Assembly (NCBI RefSeq): GCF_010993955.1 | Contig: NZ_WIXL01000016.1 | Span: forward strand, 1-64,000 | Reading direction: 5' to 3' | Source: Oceanobacillus halotolerans | GTDB taxonomy: Bacteria > Bacillota > Bacilli > Bacillales > Amphibacillaceae | Length of the DNA stretch: 64,000 nucleotides | Part shown: in pieces, positions 1 to 9,405 of the stretch | Numbering within the stretch: the first letter of the stretch is position 1 | Layout of the letters: each line of letters starts with the position of its first letter | The notes under the pieces: generated by a model | Told to the model about the DNA's origin: nothing | Database searches by the model: none | Seen by the model: the letters and a program-made list of their open reading frames with translations, nothing else | Translations under genes and position numbers: made by a program

Positions 1-67
1 AAGTTAAGCTCTCCAGCGCCGATGGTAGTTGGGGCTTTGCCCCTGCGAGAGTAGGACGCCGCCAGGC
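1..67 (+). rRNA. rrf: 5S ribosomal RNA, 3' part
   Basis: The first 67 bases match the 3' half of a Firmicute 5S rRNA: the loop with TTAAGCTCTCCAGCGCC, the GATGGTAGTTGGGG helix and the closing GAGAGTAGGACGCCGCCAGGC. The 5' part, and presumably 23S and 16S, lie left of the window. A terminator follows at once and no tRNA genes come after it, so this is the end of an rRNA operon. Confidence 0.93.
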
Positions 68-72
68 GACGA

Positions 73-110
73 AAAAACTAAGGTACAAAACTTGTACCTT
101 AGTTTTTTTT
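73..110 (+). terminator. rRNA operon terminator
   Basis: A strong hairpin, AAAACTAAGGTACAA pairing with TTGTACCTTAGTTTT, is followed by a run of eight T. It lies six bases after the 5S rRNA and is a typical intrinsic terminator. Confidence 0.93.
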
Positions 111-555
111 ACATTAAATTCAATTTAATAGCAACAATTATCTTTTAGTTAGTTTGATAATATGTCAATGAGTTAACGTGTCCCTTCGTTAATAGCTGCT
201 ATATCCTTTTTTCTTTATGTTCATCCATTATAGATGACCAACCCGTGAAAGTGGTGACCCCTAAAGTGAAATTTCACTCTAGCATTTAGGCACAGTACAC
301 TAGTCCTAATCATTTCTTCTAACATCCATGTTATGATTTATATACACGTAACTCCACTCCTGCTAATTGGCTTTTGCGTATGGGTAGTAGTTGTTACGTA
401 AATTTTTAGTAGCTGGAAGTTATAAGCTTTTCTATTGCACACGTATGTAGAAAAATTCGGGAATGAGGTGTGGGTAGCGGTGAAATGCTAATCGAAAACG
501 GAGATGTTGGTTCTCTCCGAAATACTGGCATGCCGTAAGTTCAAATAGGCCTTTC
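111..555. other. gene-free stretch after the rRNA operon
   Basis: I see no coding region, tRNA or clear promoter here. The only structure noted is a perfect 14-base palindrome, AGTGAAATTTCACT, at 265-278, inside a larger inverted repeat (CCTAAA at 260-265, TTTAGG at 285-290). Short open frames on the minus strand lack ribosome binding sites and look like chance. Confidence 0.5.
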
Positions 556-559
556 GTCA

Positions 560-900
560 TAATAGGTTTGGCAAATGCCAAGTTTTCTAAAAAGGTATAA
601 AAAGTTGGCCTCATTACGTCTTATATAGGAAAGGCCACGTCCAACTACAGCGCCTACCCCCTCGAGGTCATAAGTCAATCATCTTTGTGGCAAAAAACGC
701 CACGTCGAGGCTTGGCTTATGCTTGGCAGATAAGAAACCACTTACTGCATAAGTGCAACTAAGGCTTTCGCCACTTGGCGACAAGCCAAGTTTTCTAATC
801 GGGGGTGATAAAGGCGTTTCTAGCTTTTGTTCAACGTTAGGAAAGTATAAAATTTCAACCAAGAAGTAAACTCGACGTTGCTAAAATTTTAATAAATGTT
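560..900 (+). repeat. dispersed intergenic repeat, family A, copy 1
   Basis: A composite, non-coding repeat. It contains the block AGCGCCTACCCCCTCGAGGT (from about 649), the block GCATAAGTGCAACTAAGGC, the end motif GCCAAGTTTTCTAAT (seen twice, near 578 and 786), and the unit TTAGGAAAGTATAAAAT followed by a weak hairpin. The same modules recur near 6656-6856 (opposite orientation), 9136-9350, 20688-20776 and 55311-55590. TTAG-AAA ends facing TTTTCTAA suggest short terminal inverted repeats. Confidence 0.8.
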
Positions 901-986
901 TCAACATGCCAAAAAATTGCAGAGCACCTTACATATAACCTTAAGAAAATAATATATATAAATAGGTAGGGGGGGTTCGAGATAGT

Positions 987-1688
987 ATGGAACAATTTCT
1001 GAATAATTATTTTATAGATGATTATTTTGTAATTGCTATGGTCCGTATTTTAATAGCCTTAGTCTTATCTGGCTTAATTGGATTTGAAAGGGAATTGAAA
1101 AATCACTCAGCAGGGTTCCGCACACATATATTAGTTGGTGTTGGTGCTTGTTTAATGATGTTACTGTCGTTATATGGATTTGAGATGTTTATTGATAAAT
1201 ATGATCAGGTACGGTTTGATCCTGCGAGAATTCCATCTTATGTTATTAGTGGTATAGGGTTTCTTGGTGCTGGTACAATCATCGTTAATGGAATGACAAT
1301 ACGTGGTCTAACGACAGCTGCTTCAATTTGGACGGTTGCTGGTTTAGGATTGGTAGTTGGAGTTGGGATGTACGCCACTGCAGTGTTTACTACCCTCATT
1401 ATTTTACTAAGTCTTGTATTCCTAAATAATTTTGAAAGAGTTGTTAGAAAGAATCGTTCCAGTTTATTTATCACAGTTGTTGCACTGTCTAATTTAAAAG
1501 TAAAAGAGTTAATTGCTGTTGTGGAGGACCATTCTTTGGCCATTAAGCAAGTGGAAGTGGAGAATGTGGAGAATGATTTACGACATATCCATCTGAAAAT
1601 TGACTATAATACTTCCGTTAACAAGGTTGTTCTTTTTGAGAGATTGTCGAACGTCAACCTTGTAAAACATGTAGCGGAACGTAATTAA
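987..1688 (+). CDS. MgtC/SapB family membrane protein
   Basis: A 233-residue protein of the MgtC/SapB family. Members are inner-membrane proteins linked to magnesium limitation or acid and virulence phenotypes in other bacteria; the biochemical role is not settled. The N-terminal two thirds hold about five hydrophobic helices with the family motifs GLIGFERE (about 30-37), FRTHILVGVGACL, GIGFLGAGTI (about 89-98) and GLTTAASIW. The last 75 residues are a soluble tail. A G-rich stretch precedes ATG 987, so the ribosome binding site is atypical. The gene stands alone between an rRNA operon and the ctsR operon, with no clear terminator after it. Confidence 0.85.
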   Translation: MEQFLNNYFIDDYFVIAMVRILIALVLSGLIGFERELKNHSAGFRTHILVGVGACLMMLLSLYGFEMFIDKYDQVRFDPARIPSYVISGIGFLGAGTIIVNGMTIRGLTTAASIWTVAGLGLVVGVGMYATAVFTTLIILLSLVFLNNFERVVRKNRSSLFITVVALSNLKVKELIAVVEDHSLAIKQVEVENVENDLRHIHLKIDYNTSVNKVVLFERLSNVNLVKHVAERN

Positions 1689-1757
1689 GTAAATCGGTAA
1701 TGAAAGTTTATGTTTTGTTTTTAAAGGAATTGTCAACAATAAAAGAAGAATAATTAG

Positions 1758-1785
1758 TTGCATCTGCAAGCATTTCGCGTATAAT
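1758..1785 (+). promoter_or_regulatory. SigA-type promoter of the ctsR operon
   Basis: TTGCAT (1758-1763) and TATAAT (1780-1785) are separated by 16 bases, just upstream of the CtsR operator and 80 bases before ctsR. Confidence 0.75.
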
Positions 1786-1793
1786 AAAAGTAA

Positions 1794-1816
1794 AGTCAAA
1801 GATAGTCAAAGTCAAA
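1794..1816 (+). promoter_or_regulatory. CtsR operator (heptad repeats)
   Basis: Two AGTCAAA heptads (1794-1800 and 1804-1810) are spaced by three bases, matching the known CtsR direct-repeat operator. A third AGTCAAA at 1810-1816 overlaps the second by one base. The site sits about 10 bases after the -10 box, where bound CtsR would block transcription, so the operon should be autoregulated and heat-inducible. Confidence 0.9.
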
Positions 1817-1864
1817 GGCATTTATATCATTCATACAATTCCCTGCAGGCAGAGGAGGAGGCTC

Positions 1865-2332
1865 ATGGGCAATATATCTGATATTATAGAACAATATTTA
1901 AAAAAAGTATTAGAGTCAGGTGGGCATAATGCTATTGAAATAAAGCGGAGCGAAATTGCAGATCAATTCCAATGTGTCCCTTCCCAAATAAATTATGTGA
2001 TTAAAACACGTTTCACTGTGGAAAAAGGGTATATAGTAGAAAGTAAACGTGGCGGTGGGGGTTATATCCGAATCAGTCGTATCACCCATCAAGATAAGGC
2101 AAAATTGATAGACGAAATTATTGAAATGATAAATCCAAAGGTAACACAACATGCATCTGTGGACGTTCTTGATCGATTATTAGAAGAAAAGATCATCACC
2201 GAAAGAGAGGCAAAACTAATGCTAAGTGCATTAGATAGAAGTACACTTGCTTTTCAATTACCGTTACGTGATGAAGTACGAGCACGGATTTTAACATCCA
2301 TGTTAACAACACTTAAATACTTAAAGAAGTGA
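1865..2332 (+). CDS. ctsR: transcriptional repressor CtsR
   Basis: CtsR is the dimeric repressor of class III heat-shock genes (clp operons) in Firmicutes. The 155-residue product has the usual length. The N-terminal winged helix-turn-helix ends in the glycine-rich wing RGGGGYIRI at residues 62-70; R62 is the arginine that McsB phosphorylates in the family. The C-terminal helical domain (about 80-153) is the dimerisation region. AGGAGG precedes ATG 1865. It is the first gene of ctsR-mcsA-mcsB-clpC and lies directly behind its own operator. mcsA follows after 17 bases. Confidence 0.97.
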   Translation: MGNISDIIEQYLKKVLESGGHNAIEIKRSEIADQFQCVPSQINYVIKTRFTVEKGYIVESKRGGGGYIRISRITHQDKAKLIDEIIEMINPKVTQHASVDVLDRLLEEKIITEREAKLMLSALDRSTLAFQLPLRDEVRARILTSMLTTLKYLKK

Positions 2333-2349
2333 GAGGGGGAGCCATCGTT

Positions 2350-2898
2350 ATGGAATGCCAAGAATGCCAAAAACGCCCAGCTACACTACATTTCACTCAG
2401 GTCATTAATGGAAATAAAACAGAAGTTCATGTTTGTGAGGTATGTGCTAAAGAAAAAGGATATATGACTTATCCTGAAGAAGGATATTCACTTCATCATT
2501 TATTATCTGGGCTTTTTAATTTTGATTCATCCCAAATGGGAAGTCAACAAGAGTCTTCTTTCACGAAAAAAGATGAGTTGCAATGTCCGAAATGTGAAAT
2601 GACTTTATCGGAGTTTAAACGAGTTGGGAAATTTGGTTGTGCAGAATGTTATCATACGTTTGCTGGTCGATTAGATCCTATTTTTCGTAGAGTGCATAGT
2701 GGAAATACAAAACATCATGGGAAAATTCCAAAACGAAAAGGTGGCAATTTGCATCTAAAGAAACAAGTACAGGAGTATAAAGCAAATTTACAACAGCTCA
2801 TTGCAGACGAAGCCTTTGAAGAAGCGGCAAAAATACGCGATAAAATTAAGGAATTACAAGCTGAGATGAAAGATAAAGAGGCGGGTGATAATTCATGA
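2350..2898 (+). CDS. mcsA: McsA, activator of the McsB arginine kinase
   Basis: McsA is a zinc-binding partner that activates McsB and modulates CtsR. Two zinc-finger-like parts are visible: CxxC at residues 3-6 with CEVC near 29-32, then a CPKC/CAEC pair near the middle. A C-terminal UVR-like coiled motif ([14 protein letters not shown]) resembles the one in ClpC. I chose ATG 2350, giving MECQECQ, because AGAGGGGG lies at a good distance and the family begins with the first CxxC. An upstream ATG at 2329 would add seven residues. The stop overlaps the mcsB start (ATGA), implying translational coupling. Confidence 0.95.
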   Translation: MECQECQKRPATLHFTQVINGNKTEVHVCEVCAKEKGYMTYPEEGYSLHHLLSGLFNFDSSQMGSQQESSFTKKDELQCPKCEMTLSEFKRVGKFGCAECYHTFAGRLDPIFRRVHSGNTKHHGKIPKRKGGNLHLKKQVQEYKANLQQLIADEAFEEAAKIRDKIKELQAEMKDKEAGDNS

Positions 2899-3959
2899 CA
2901 TTACAACAGTTTATGAATGAGGCAATTAGCCCTTGGATGAGAGAGGACGGTCCTGACAGTGATATCGTACTAAGTAGTCGAATTCGCTTAGCACGAAACT
3001 TTGCACAAGTTTCATTTCCTATTATTGCAGAGGAAGCTGACCTGAATAGGATTCACCAATTCTTTGAACAGGAATATACACATGCTTCATTTCAGGATTA
3101 TAAGGATTTTGAATTTATCCCAATTGAAGATTTATCCCCTATTGAAAAACGTGTGTTAGTAGAAAAACATTTAATTAGTCCTCACCTAGCTGAAAAGTCA
3201 AAATATGCAGCTTCGTTGATTTCTAAGAATGAACAGGTATCTGTTATGATAAATGAAGAGGATCATATTCGGATGCAGCTGTATTTTCCTGGATTTCAAT
3301 TAAATAAAGCGTTGGAAAAAGCATTTGAATTTGATGATTGGTTAGAGGAAAAAGTAGACTATGCATTCGATGAGTCAAGAGGTTATTTAACAAGTTGTCC
3401 AACTAATGTGGGAACTGGAATGCGCGCTTCTGTTATGATGCATTTACCCGCATTAACGATGACCCAACAAATAAACCGTATGATTCCTGCCATCAATCAA
3501 CTAGGACTTGTCGTACGTGGGATTTATGGAGAAGGTAGCGATGCGGTAGGAAATATTTTCCAAATTTCAAATCAAATTACGCTAGGTAAATCAGAGTCTG
3601 ATATTGTAGAGGATTTAGAAAGTGTTGTGCGACAACTTATTGATCATGAACGGAAAGCAAGACAGCGGTTGATGGATCAATCTAGTACAAGAATGGAAGA
3701 TCATATCTACCGTTCATATGGTATTTTAAAATATAGCCGTATTATAGAATCAAAAGAGGCTGCAAAATGTTTATCTAATGTTCGATTGGGAATAGATTTA
3801 GGTTTTATAGATGATATAAAGCGGAATATATTAAATGAGTTAATGGTCCTAACACAGCCAGGATTCCTACAACAATATGCGAAAAAGTCATTAACATCAA
3901 ATGAGCGAGATATATTACGCGCATCACTTATTCGTGAGCGGATCCAATTAGAAAAATAG
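2895..3959 (+). CDS. mcsB: protein arginine kinase McsB
   Basis: McsB phosphorylates arginines of damaged proteins and of CtsR, marking them for ClpCP. The 354-residue protein has the phosphagen-kinase fold: SSRIRLARN near residues 27-35 (phosphate-binding arginines), the catalytic-loop segment [15 protein letters not shown] near 165-180 with the family cysteine, and a C-terminal [14 protein letters not shown] helix matching the phosphoarginine-binding region. The start overlaps mcsA by four bases. clpC follows after 15 bases, so kinase, adaptor and unfoldase are made together. Confidence 0.97.
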   Translation: MTLQQFMNEAISPWMREDGPDSDIVLSSRIRLARNFAQVSFPIIAEEADLNRIHQFFEQEYTHASFQDYKDFEFIPIEDLSPIEKRVLVEKHLISPHLAEKSKYAASLISKNEQVSVMINEEDHIRMQLYFPGFQLNKALEKAFEFDDWLEEKVDYAFDESRGYLTSCPTNVGTGMRASVMMHLPALTMTQQINRMIPAINQLGLVVRGIYGEGSDAVGNIFQISNQITLGKSESDIVEDLESVVRQLIDHERKARQRLMDQSSTRMEDHIYRSYGILKYSRIIESKEAAKCLSNVRLGIDLGFIDDIKRNILNELMVLTQPGFLQQYAKKSLTSNERDILRASLIRERIQLEK

Positions 3960-3974
3960 TAGGAGGATATGCAT

Positions 3975-6404
3975 ATGATGTTTGGACGTTTTACAGAAAG
4001 AGCACAAAAGGTGTTAGCATTATCGCAAGAAGAGGCCGTTCGGCTTGGACATAATAATATTGGAACAGAACATATTTTACTAGGCCTAGTACGTGAAGGA
4101 GAAGGTATTGCGGCAAAAGCCCTAGAAACGTTTGGTCTTGAGATTTCGAAAATTCAAGAAGAAGTGGAGAAGCTAATCGGAGTTGGCAAAAAGCCAATGC
4201 AGACGATTCATTATACTCCTCGTGCCAAAAAGGTTGTGGAATTATCTCAAGATGAAGCAAGAAAGCTTGGACATTCCTATGTGGGCACTGAACATATTCT
4301 CTTAGGGTTAATCCGTGAGGGAGAAGGTGTTGCCGCTCGTGTGTTAAATAATCTGGGTATTAGTTTAAATAAAGCAAGACAGCAAGTGCTACAATTGTTA
4401 GGTAGTAATGAATCACAAGCAGGTCGCCAAGGTCGTAATCAGGCATCTAGTAGTGCTAATACACCGACATTAGACTCACTTGCTAGAGATTTAACGGTAA
4501 GTGCTAAAGAAGGCAATATCGACCCAGTTATTGGACGATCTTCAGAAATTGATCGAGTGATTCAAGTATTAAGTCGTCGTACGAAAAATAATCCTGTTTT
4601 AATTGGGGAACCTGGTGTTGGGAAAACAGCTGTTGCGGAAGGGCTAGCACAAAAAATTGTATCAAATGAAATACCAGAGATTCTCCGTGATAAGCGGGTT
4701 ATGACACTAGATATGGGAACGGTTGTTGCAGGTACAAAATATCGTGGTGAGTTTGAGGATCGGTTGAAAAAGGTAATGGAGGAAATTCGCCAAGCAGGGA
4801 ATATTATTCTATTTATCGATGAATTACACACCTTAATTGGTGCTGGTGGTGCAGAAGGTGCAATAGATGCTTCTAATATTTTAAAACCATCGTTAGCACG
4901 TGGTGAATTACAGTGTATTGGTGCAACCACTTTAGATGAATATCGGAAATATATAGAAAAAGATGCGGCATTAGAACGAAGATTTCAACCTATCCAAGTG
5001 GATGAACCAACACTGGAAGAAACAATGCAAATTTTGCAAGGGTTACGAGATCGTTATGAGGCACATCACCGTGTGTCGATAACAGATGAAGCAATCGAAG
5101 CAGCTGCTCATCTATCGGATCGATATATTACAGATCGTTTTTTACCAGATAAAGCAATTGACTTAATTGATGAAGCAGGCTCCAAAGTACGTTTACGTTC
5201 TTATACCATTCCACCAAATTTAAAAGAACTAGAAGAAAAACTAGAAGAAGTAAAGAAAGAAAAAGATGCTGCTGTACAAAGTCAGGAGTTTGAAAAGGCT
5301 GCATCCTTACGTGATTCGGAACAACGCTTGCGAGAGGAACTAGAATCCACAAAGACGAAATGGAAAGAAAAGCAAGGACAACAGGATTCTAAAGTTACGG
5401 TAGAAGATATCGCAAGTGTTGTATCTACATGGACGGGTGTGCCAGTCTCGAAATTAACAAAAGACGAAAGTGATCGCTTGTTAAACATGGAAGAGATTCT
5501 CCATAGTCGTGTAATCGGCCAAGAGGAAGCGGTTAATGCTGTATCCAAAGCAATCCGTCGTGCACGTGCTGGATTGAAAGATCCAAAACGACCAATTGGC
5601 TCCTTTATCTTCTTAGGACCTACAGGGGTAGGAAAAACAGAGCTTGCTCGAGCATTAGCAGAAGCTATGTTTGAAGATGAAGATGCGATGATTCGAATTG
5701 ATATGTCTGAGTATATGGAAAAACATTCGACCTCTCGATTAGTTGGATCGCCACCAGGTTATGTTGGATATGATGAAGGTGGTCAATTAACGGAAAAGGT
5801 CCGGACAAAACCATATTCTGTCGTACTACTTGACGAAATTGAAAAAGCACATCCAGAAGTGTTTAATATTTTACTTCAGGTGTTAGAGGATGGAAGATTA
5901 ACGGACTCGAAAGGACGCGTTGTTGACTTTCGTAATACTGTTTTAATCATGACATCAAATGTTGGTGCAAGTGAATTAAAGCGGAATAAATACGTAGGGT
6001 TTACGTTAGATGATGGGGATCAAGATTATAAAGATATGAAATCAAAAGTAATGGAGGAATTGAAAAAAGCATTCCGCCCAGAATTCCTAAATCGAATTGA
6101 TGAAACCATTGTGTTCCATTCACTGGAAAAGAAACATATGAAAAATATTGTGACACTAATGGTTGAACAGTTGCAGCGACGGTTAAAAGAACAAGATATT
6201 GAGTTTACGCTAACAGATAAAGCGATTGACAAAATTGCCAATGAAGGGTTTGAGCCTGAATATGGTGCTCGTCCATTACGTAGATCGATTCAGAAAAATA
6301 TTGAGGATTTATTGTCTGAAGAACTGTTAAAAGAAACAATTGCCAAAGGTCAAAAAGTGAAGATTGGTCTAAACAACAAGGGCGAATTTATCGTATTACC
6401 ATAA
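3975..6404 (+). CDS. clpC: ATP-dependent Clp unfoldase ClpC
   Basis: ClpC is the AAA+ unfoldase that feeds phosphoarginine-marked and adaptor-delivered proteins to ClpP. It has two N-terminal Clp_N repeats (about 1-145), AAA1 with GEPGVGKT and Walker B FIDELH, the UVR-bearing middle domain (about 415-480), AAA2 with GPTGVGKT, and a VGF tripeptide in KYVGFTL near residue 675, the usual ClpP-docking position. The start is ATG 3975 (MMFGRFTER), eight bases after AGGAGG; ATG 3969 would be only two bases from it. Length 809 is normal. A terminator follows, ending the operon. Confidence 0.97.
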   Translation: MMFGRFTERAQKVLALSQEEAVRLGHNNIGTEHILLGLVREGEGIAAKALETFGLEISKIQEEVEKLIGVGKKPMQTIHYTPRAKKVVELSQDEARKLGHSYVGTEHILLGLIREGEGVAARVLNNLGISLNKARQQVLQLLGSNESQAGRQGRNQASSSANTPTLDSLARDLTVSAKEGNIDPVIGRSSEIDRVIQVLSRRTKNNPVLIGEPGVGKTAVAEGLAQKIVSNEIPEILRDKRVMTLDMGTVVAGTKYRGEFEDRLKKVMEEIRQAGNIILFIDELHTLIGAGGAEGAIDASNILKPSLARGELQCIGATTLDEYRKYIEKDAALERRFQPIQVDEPTLEETMQILQGLRDRYEAHHRVSITDEAIEAAAHLSDRYITDRFLPDKAIDLIDEAGSKVRLRSYTIPPNLKELEEKLEEVKKEKDAAVQSQEFEKAASLRDSEQRLREELESTKTKWKEKQGQQDSKVTVEDIASVVSTWTGVPVSKLTKDESDRLLNMEEILHSRVIGQEEAVNAVSKAIRRARAGLKDPKRPIGSFIFLGPTGVGKTELARALAEAMFEDEDAMIRIDMSEYMEKHSTSRLVGSPPGYVGYDEGGQLTEKVRTKPYSVVLLDEIEKAHPEVFNILLQVLEDGRLTDSKGRVVDFRNTVLIMTSNVGASELKRNKYVGFTLDDGDQDYKDMKSKVMEELKKAFRPEFLNRIDETIVFHSLEKKHMKNIVTLMVEQLQRRLKEQDIEFTLTDKAIDKIANEGFEPEYGARPLRRSIQKNIEDLLSEELLKETIAKGQKVKIGLNNKGEFIVLP

Positions 6405-6422
6405 TAAGTAATGTTCATTTTG

Positions 6423-6459
6423 CAAGCTAGAAGGGACGAACTTCCTTCTAGCTTTTCTT
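6423..6459 (+). terminator. terminator after clpC
   Basis: AAGCTAGAAGG pairs with CCTTCTAGCTT and a T-rich tail follows, about 20 bases after the clpC stop. Confidence 0.85.
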
Positions 6460-6478
6460 TTGCTTTTTTTAGATATTA

Positions 6479-7212
6479 TGTTGTTTCCTTACCATCGGAG
6501 TTGATGTAAATTGCGACGTAACTTGATATTATGATAGTGCAATCACTCGCTTCGGAAAAACACTACGCTTTCACCATGGGCATAAGTGCGACATCTGTTC
6601 AAACTATTCGTTTTCACAGTGTCTTCTTCAACGCAGGCACGGCCTAAGCCTCCTCTTTAGAAAAGCTAAAAGCGCCTTGGTCACCCCCGATTAGAAAACT
6701 TGGCTTTTCGCCAAGTGGCGAAAGCCTTAGTTGCACTTATGCAGTAAGAAAGTTTTTCTTATCTGCCAAGCTTAAGCCGAGCCTCGGCGTGGCGCTTTTT
6801 GCGCGTAATGAGGATTGACTTAAGACCTCGAGGGGGTAGGCGCTGAAGCTAGACATCGGAAGAAGACCACTTCCTACTCAGGTCTTCGGACACGTGCTGT
6901 TCCTGCAGGAGTCGACTGTCCTACGCTCCAAACAACTATCGTGTTAGCAATATAAATGACACGAGTTAGAATAGCACAAATAAGCGGAGTAAAAACACGA
7001 AGACTCCTACGTCGGCGGCTAAAAACGGTCACGTCCTGTGACCAATGCCGACACTAGAACGTCCTATTCGTCGAAACGAGCCTAAGAGACCCCGCAGTGT
7101 GGGTTTCGCAACGGAGGCTCGTGGGAGTCCGTGGAAAGCGAAGTGTTTTTCCGGAGCGGTAGTAGCGATTGCTATACTACCATTTTACGTCGCAATTTAT
7201 ACAAATTGTTAA
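6479..7212. repeat. dispersed palindromic repeat, family B, copy 1 (interrupted)
   Basis: A long MITE-like repeat. Its ends are inverted: GATGTAAATTGCGACGTAA near 6504 faces TTTTACGTCGCAATTTATAC near 7186. Internal blocks shared with other copies include GACATCTGTTCAAACTATTC, CCTGCAGGAGTCGACTGTCC and GAAGCGAAGTGTTTTTCC-like stretches. Related copies lie at 12179, 16484, 35050, 50110 and 53572. No protein is encoded. This copy is split by a family A element at 6656-6856. Confidence 0.8.
6656..6856 (-). repeat. family A repeat nested inside family B
   Basis: This 201-base block is the reverse complement of family A copy 1: GCCAAGTGGCGAAAGCC, TTAGTTGCACTTATGCAGTA and CTCGAGGGGGTAGGCGCTGA are all visible. 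It interrupts family B exactly between GCCTCCTC and CGGAAGAA, which are contiguous in the copy at 16745-16850 when read on the other strand. No clear target duplication is seen. Confidence 0.8.
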
Positions 7213-7214
7213 AT

Positions 7215-7430
7215 AAAACTTCTCACTCAAAATAGGGTGTGAAAAGTCGCAAGGTTATAGAAAACAGCTATTCTTTATCCCGCATGTAACGGGCAGTAAG
7301 ACCCCCACTCCAAGATTTCAAGGAGATCCAAGAAAGATAAGTGGGGGATCAAACTGCCCGTAAATGTCCGATTCGTTCAACTAACAATCAGTGGGGAGGA
7401 AGAAACCCCCACTGATTGAAGTTTCACTTT
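7215..7430. mobile_element. small hairpin-ended element, IS200/IS605-like, no transposase
   Basis: About 215 bases with three structures. There is an imperfect hairpin at the left (CTTCTCACTC / GGGTGTGAAAAG, 7219-7245). A large stem follows, ACGGGCAGT (7289-7297) with ACTGCCCGT (7353-7361), enclosing CCCCCACT (7302-7309) with AGTGGGGG (7340-7347). At the right is a perfect 12-bp hairpin, CAATCAGTGGGG (7385-7396) with CCCCACTGATTG (7407-7418). Subterminal hairpins at both ends are a hallmark of IS200/IS605 elements and their non-autonomous derivatives. The assignment is inference; no TnpA or TnpB reading frame is present. Confidence 0.5.
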
Positions 7431-7622
7431 TAGATGCATTAATTCAATAGAATCAATGGTACAATAAACATGAATTCCATACTGAAGTGATTCATTAATA
7501 GCTGTCTATATTTATGTGGCAGAATTATGGAATTTTTAAGGACAAAATAATAGAAATTTGTAACCTATGTGATATGGCATTCGTATACAATAATAGATAT
7601 GATAGAAAGGGTAGAGGATTAT

Positions 7623-8996
7623 ATGGCAAAACGAAAAACAAAGTATGTCTGTCAAGAATGTGGCTATGAATCAGCTAAATGGATGGGCAAATGCCCTGGG
7701 TGTAATAACTGGAATACACTAGTTGAAGAATTGGAAGCATCGAACACCAATCAACGGCATACATTAGGAAGTGGTACAAAAAGAGTAACAAAACCCGAAA
7801 AAATTACTGAAGTCGAGTCCCAAAAAGAACCTCGAATGACTACAAAGATGAAAGAATTTAATCGAGTATTAGGTGGTGGGGTTGTACCAGGTTCGTTAGT
7901 TTTAATAGGTGGTGATCCTGGTATAGGCAAATCAACATTGTTATTACAAATCTCATCCCAACTAGCGGATAAGAATCTTTCAGTACTTTATATTTCAGGT
8001 GAGGAATCAACGAGACAAACAAAATTGAGAGCAGATCGATTAGGTGTACAATCGGATTCATTATATGTACTAGCAGAGACTAATCTATTGGATATAGTCA
8101 CACAGATTGAACAAATAAAACCATCGTTTGTTGTCATTGATTCTATCCAAACCATTTTTCGAGAAGAGATAACAAGTGCACCAGGAAGTGTTTCACAGGT
8201 ACGTGAATGTACAAGTGAGCTAATGAGGGTAGCAAAGTCGAATGGTATCCCTATTTTTATTGTCGGTCACGTTACAAAAGAAGGTGCAATAGCGGGACCA
8301 CGTATGTTGGAACATATGGTAGATGCAGTTCTTTATTTTGAAGGAGAAAGACATCACACGTATCGAATTTTACGTGGCGTAAAAAATCGTTTTGGTAGTA
8401 CCAATGAGATGGGTATTTTTGAAATGAAAGAAGAGGGGTTACGGGAAGTGTTAAACCCATCTGAAATTTTTTTAGAGGAACGCCCACATGGTGCTGCTGG
8501 TTCAACGGTTGTTGCCTCTATGGAGGGAACGAGACCAGTTTTAGTAGAAATTCAAGCACTTATTTCACCGACCAGCTTTGGAAACCCTAGACGAATGGCT
8601 ACAGGTATTGATACGAATCGAGTTCCGTTATTAATGGCTGTATTAGAGAAACGTGCAGGTCTAATGTTGCAAAATCAAGATGCTTATATCAAAGTAGCTG
8701 GTGGCGTCAAATTAGATGAGCCAGCCATTGACCTAGCTATTGCCGTTAGCATTACCTCTAGTTTTCGAGATCAACCAACAAAGCCAGATGATATCATTAT
8801 CGGAGAGGTTGGATTAACTGGTGAAATAAGACGAGTATCACGGATTGAACAAAGAGTACAAGAAGCAGCAAAACTAGGATTTAACCGAGTAATTTGTCCA
8901 GAGAAGAATTTAGATGGGTGGACGATACCAACTAATATACAAGTAATTGGTGTGAACACGGTTCAAGATGCAATGGAAGTGGCTATTATTAGATAA
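7623..8996 (+). CDS. radA: DNA repair protein RadA
   Basis: RadA (Sms) is a RecA-like DNA-branch-migration helicase acting in recombination repair and transformation. The 457-residue protein has an N-terminal C4 zinc finger (CQECG and CPGC, residues 9-27), a RecA-like core with [10 protein letters not shown], the diagnostic KNRFGS motif, and a C-terminal Lon-protease-like domain (VGLTGEIR). I start at ATG 7623 ([10 protein letters not shown]), which matches the family start; an in-frame ATG at 7569 would add 18 unlikely residues. In Bacillus it belongs to the clpC operon, but here 1.2 kb of repeats separate them. disA, usually next, is absent. Confidence 0.96.
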   Translation: MAKRKTKYVCQECGYESAKWMGKCPGCNNWNTLVEELEASNTNQRHTLGSGTKRVTKPEKITEVESQKEPRMTTKMKEFNRVLGGGVVPGSLVLIGGDPGIGKSTLLLQISSQLADKNLSVLYISGEESTRQTKLRADRLGVQSDSLYVLAETNLLDIVTQIEQIKPSFVVIDSIQTIFREEITSAPGSVSQVRECTSELMRVAKSNGIPIFIVGHVTKEGAIAGPRMLEHMVDAVLYFEGERHHTYRILRGVKNRFGSTNEMGIFEMKEEGLREVLNPSEIFLEERPHGAAGSTVVASMEGTRPVLVEIQALISPTSFGNPRRMATGIDTNRVPLLMAVLEKRAGLMLQNQDAYIKVAGGVKLDEPAIDLAIAVSITSSFRDQPTKPDDIIIGEVGLTGEIRRVSRIEQRVQEAAKLGFNRVICPEKNLDGWTIPTNIQVIGVNTVQDAMEVAIIR

Positions 8997-9000
8997 TCCT

Positions 9001-9135
9001 ATATTGAAAAAATAGTTCGATTTCTGATATTAATGAATTGACATTAATATTATAGTATGATATAATTTTTTGTTTGCTCATTTGACTCAAACTAGTTGCT
9101 ATGCTATGATTTAAATGATATTATCCATTTTTAGC
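9001..9135. other. gap after radA
   Basis: An AT-rich stretch where disA would be expected. I see no remnant of a diadenylate cyclase and no clear terminator. Confidence 0.4.
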
Positions 9136-9350
9136 AGTTAGGAAAGTATAAAAATTTTCCTACTGCATAAGTGCAACTAAGGCATTCACCAATAAAGGCT
9201 TGGCGAATGCCAAGTTTTCTAATTTTTACACGTTAGGAAAGTATAAAATTTTAGCTAAGAGGTGGATTCGACCTGGTTAAAATTTTAATGTCCCAAGTAT
9301 AAGAAAAACGACACATTCGCTAAGGACGAGCGAATAAGAGTTTTTCTAAT
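9136..9350 (+). repeat. dispersed repeat, family A, copy 3
   Basis: Contains TTAGGAAAGTATAAAA twice (about 9138 and 9234), GCATAAGTGCAACTAAGGC, GCCAAGTTTTCTAAT, the AATTTTAGC/GGTTAAAATT hairpin, and a second hairpin formed by AGAAAAAC...CATTCGCT and CGAGCGAAT...GTTTTTCT ending at 9350. This order of modules recurs at 55311-55440. Confidence 0.8.
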
Positions 9351-9405
9351 AAAAGCGATTATTTTTCATAAGGTTGGCAATAATAACGCGTAGGAGGTGA
9401 AGGTG

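Noticed and set aside
668-862. minus-strand small frame in the first repeat region
   Set aside because: It lies wholly inside a family A repeat whose copies do not keep the frame.
6500-7430. CRISPR-like array
   Set aside because: The repeats here are long, inverted and unevenly spaced, with no short direct repeats and spacers or cas genes.
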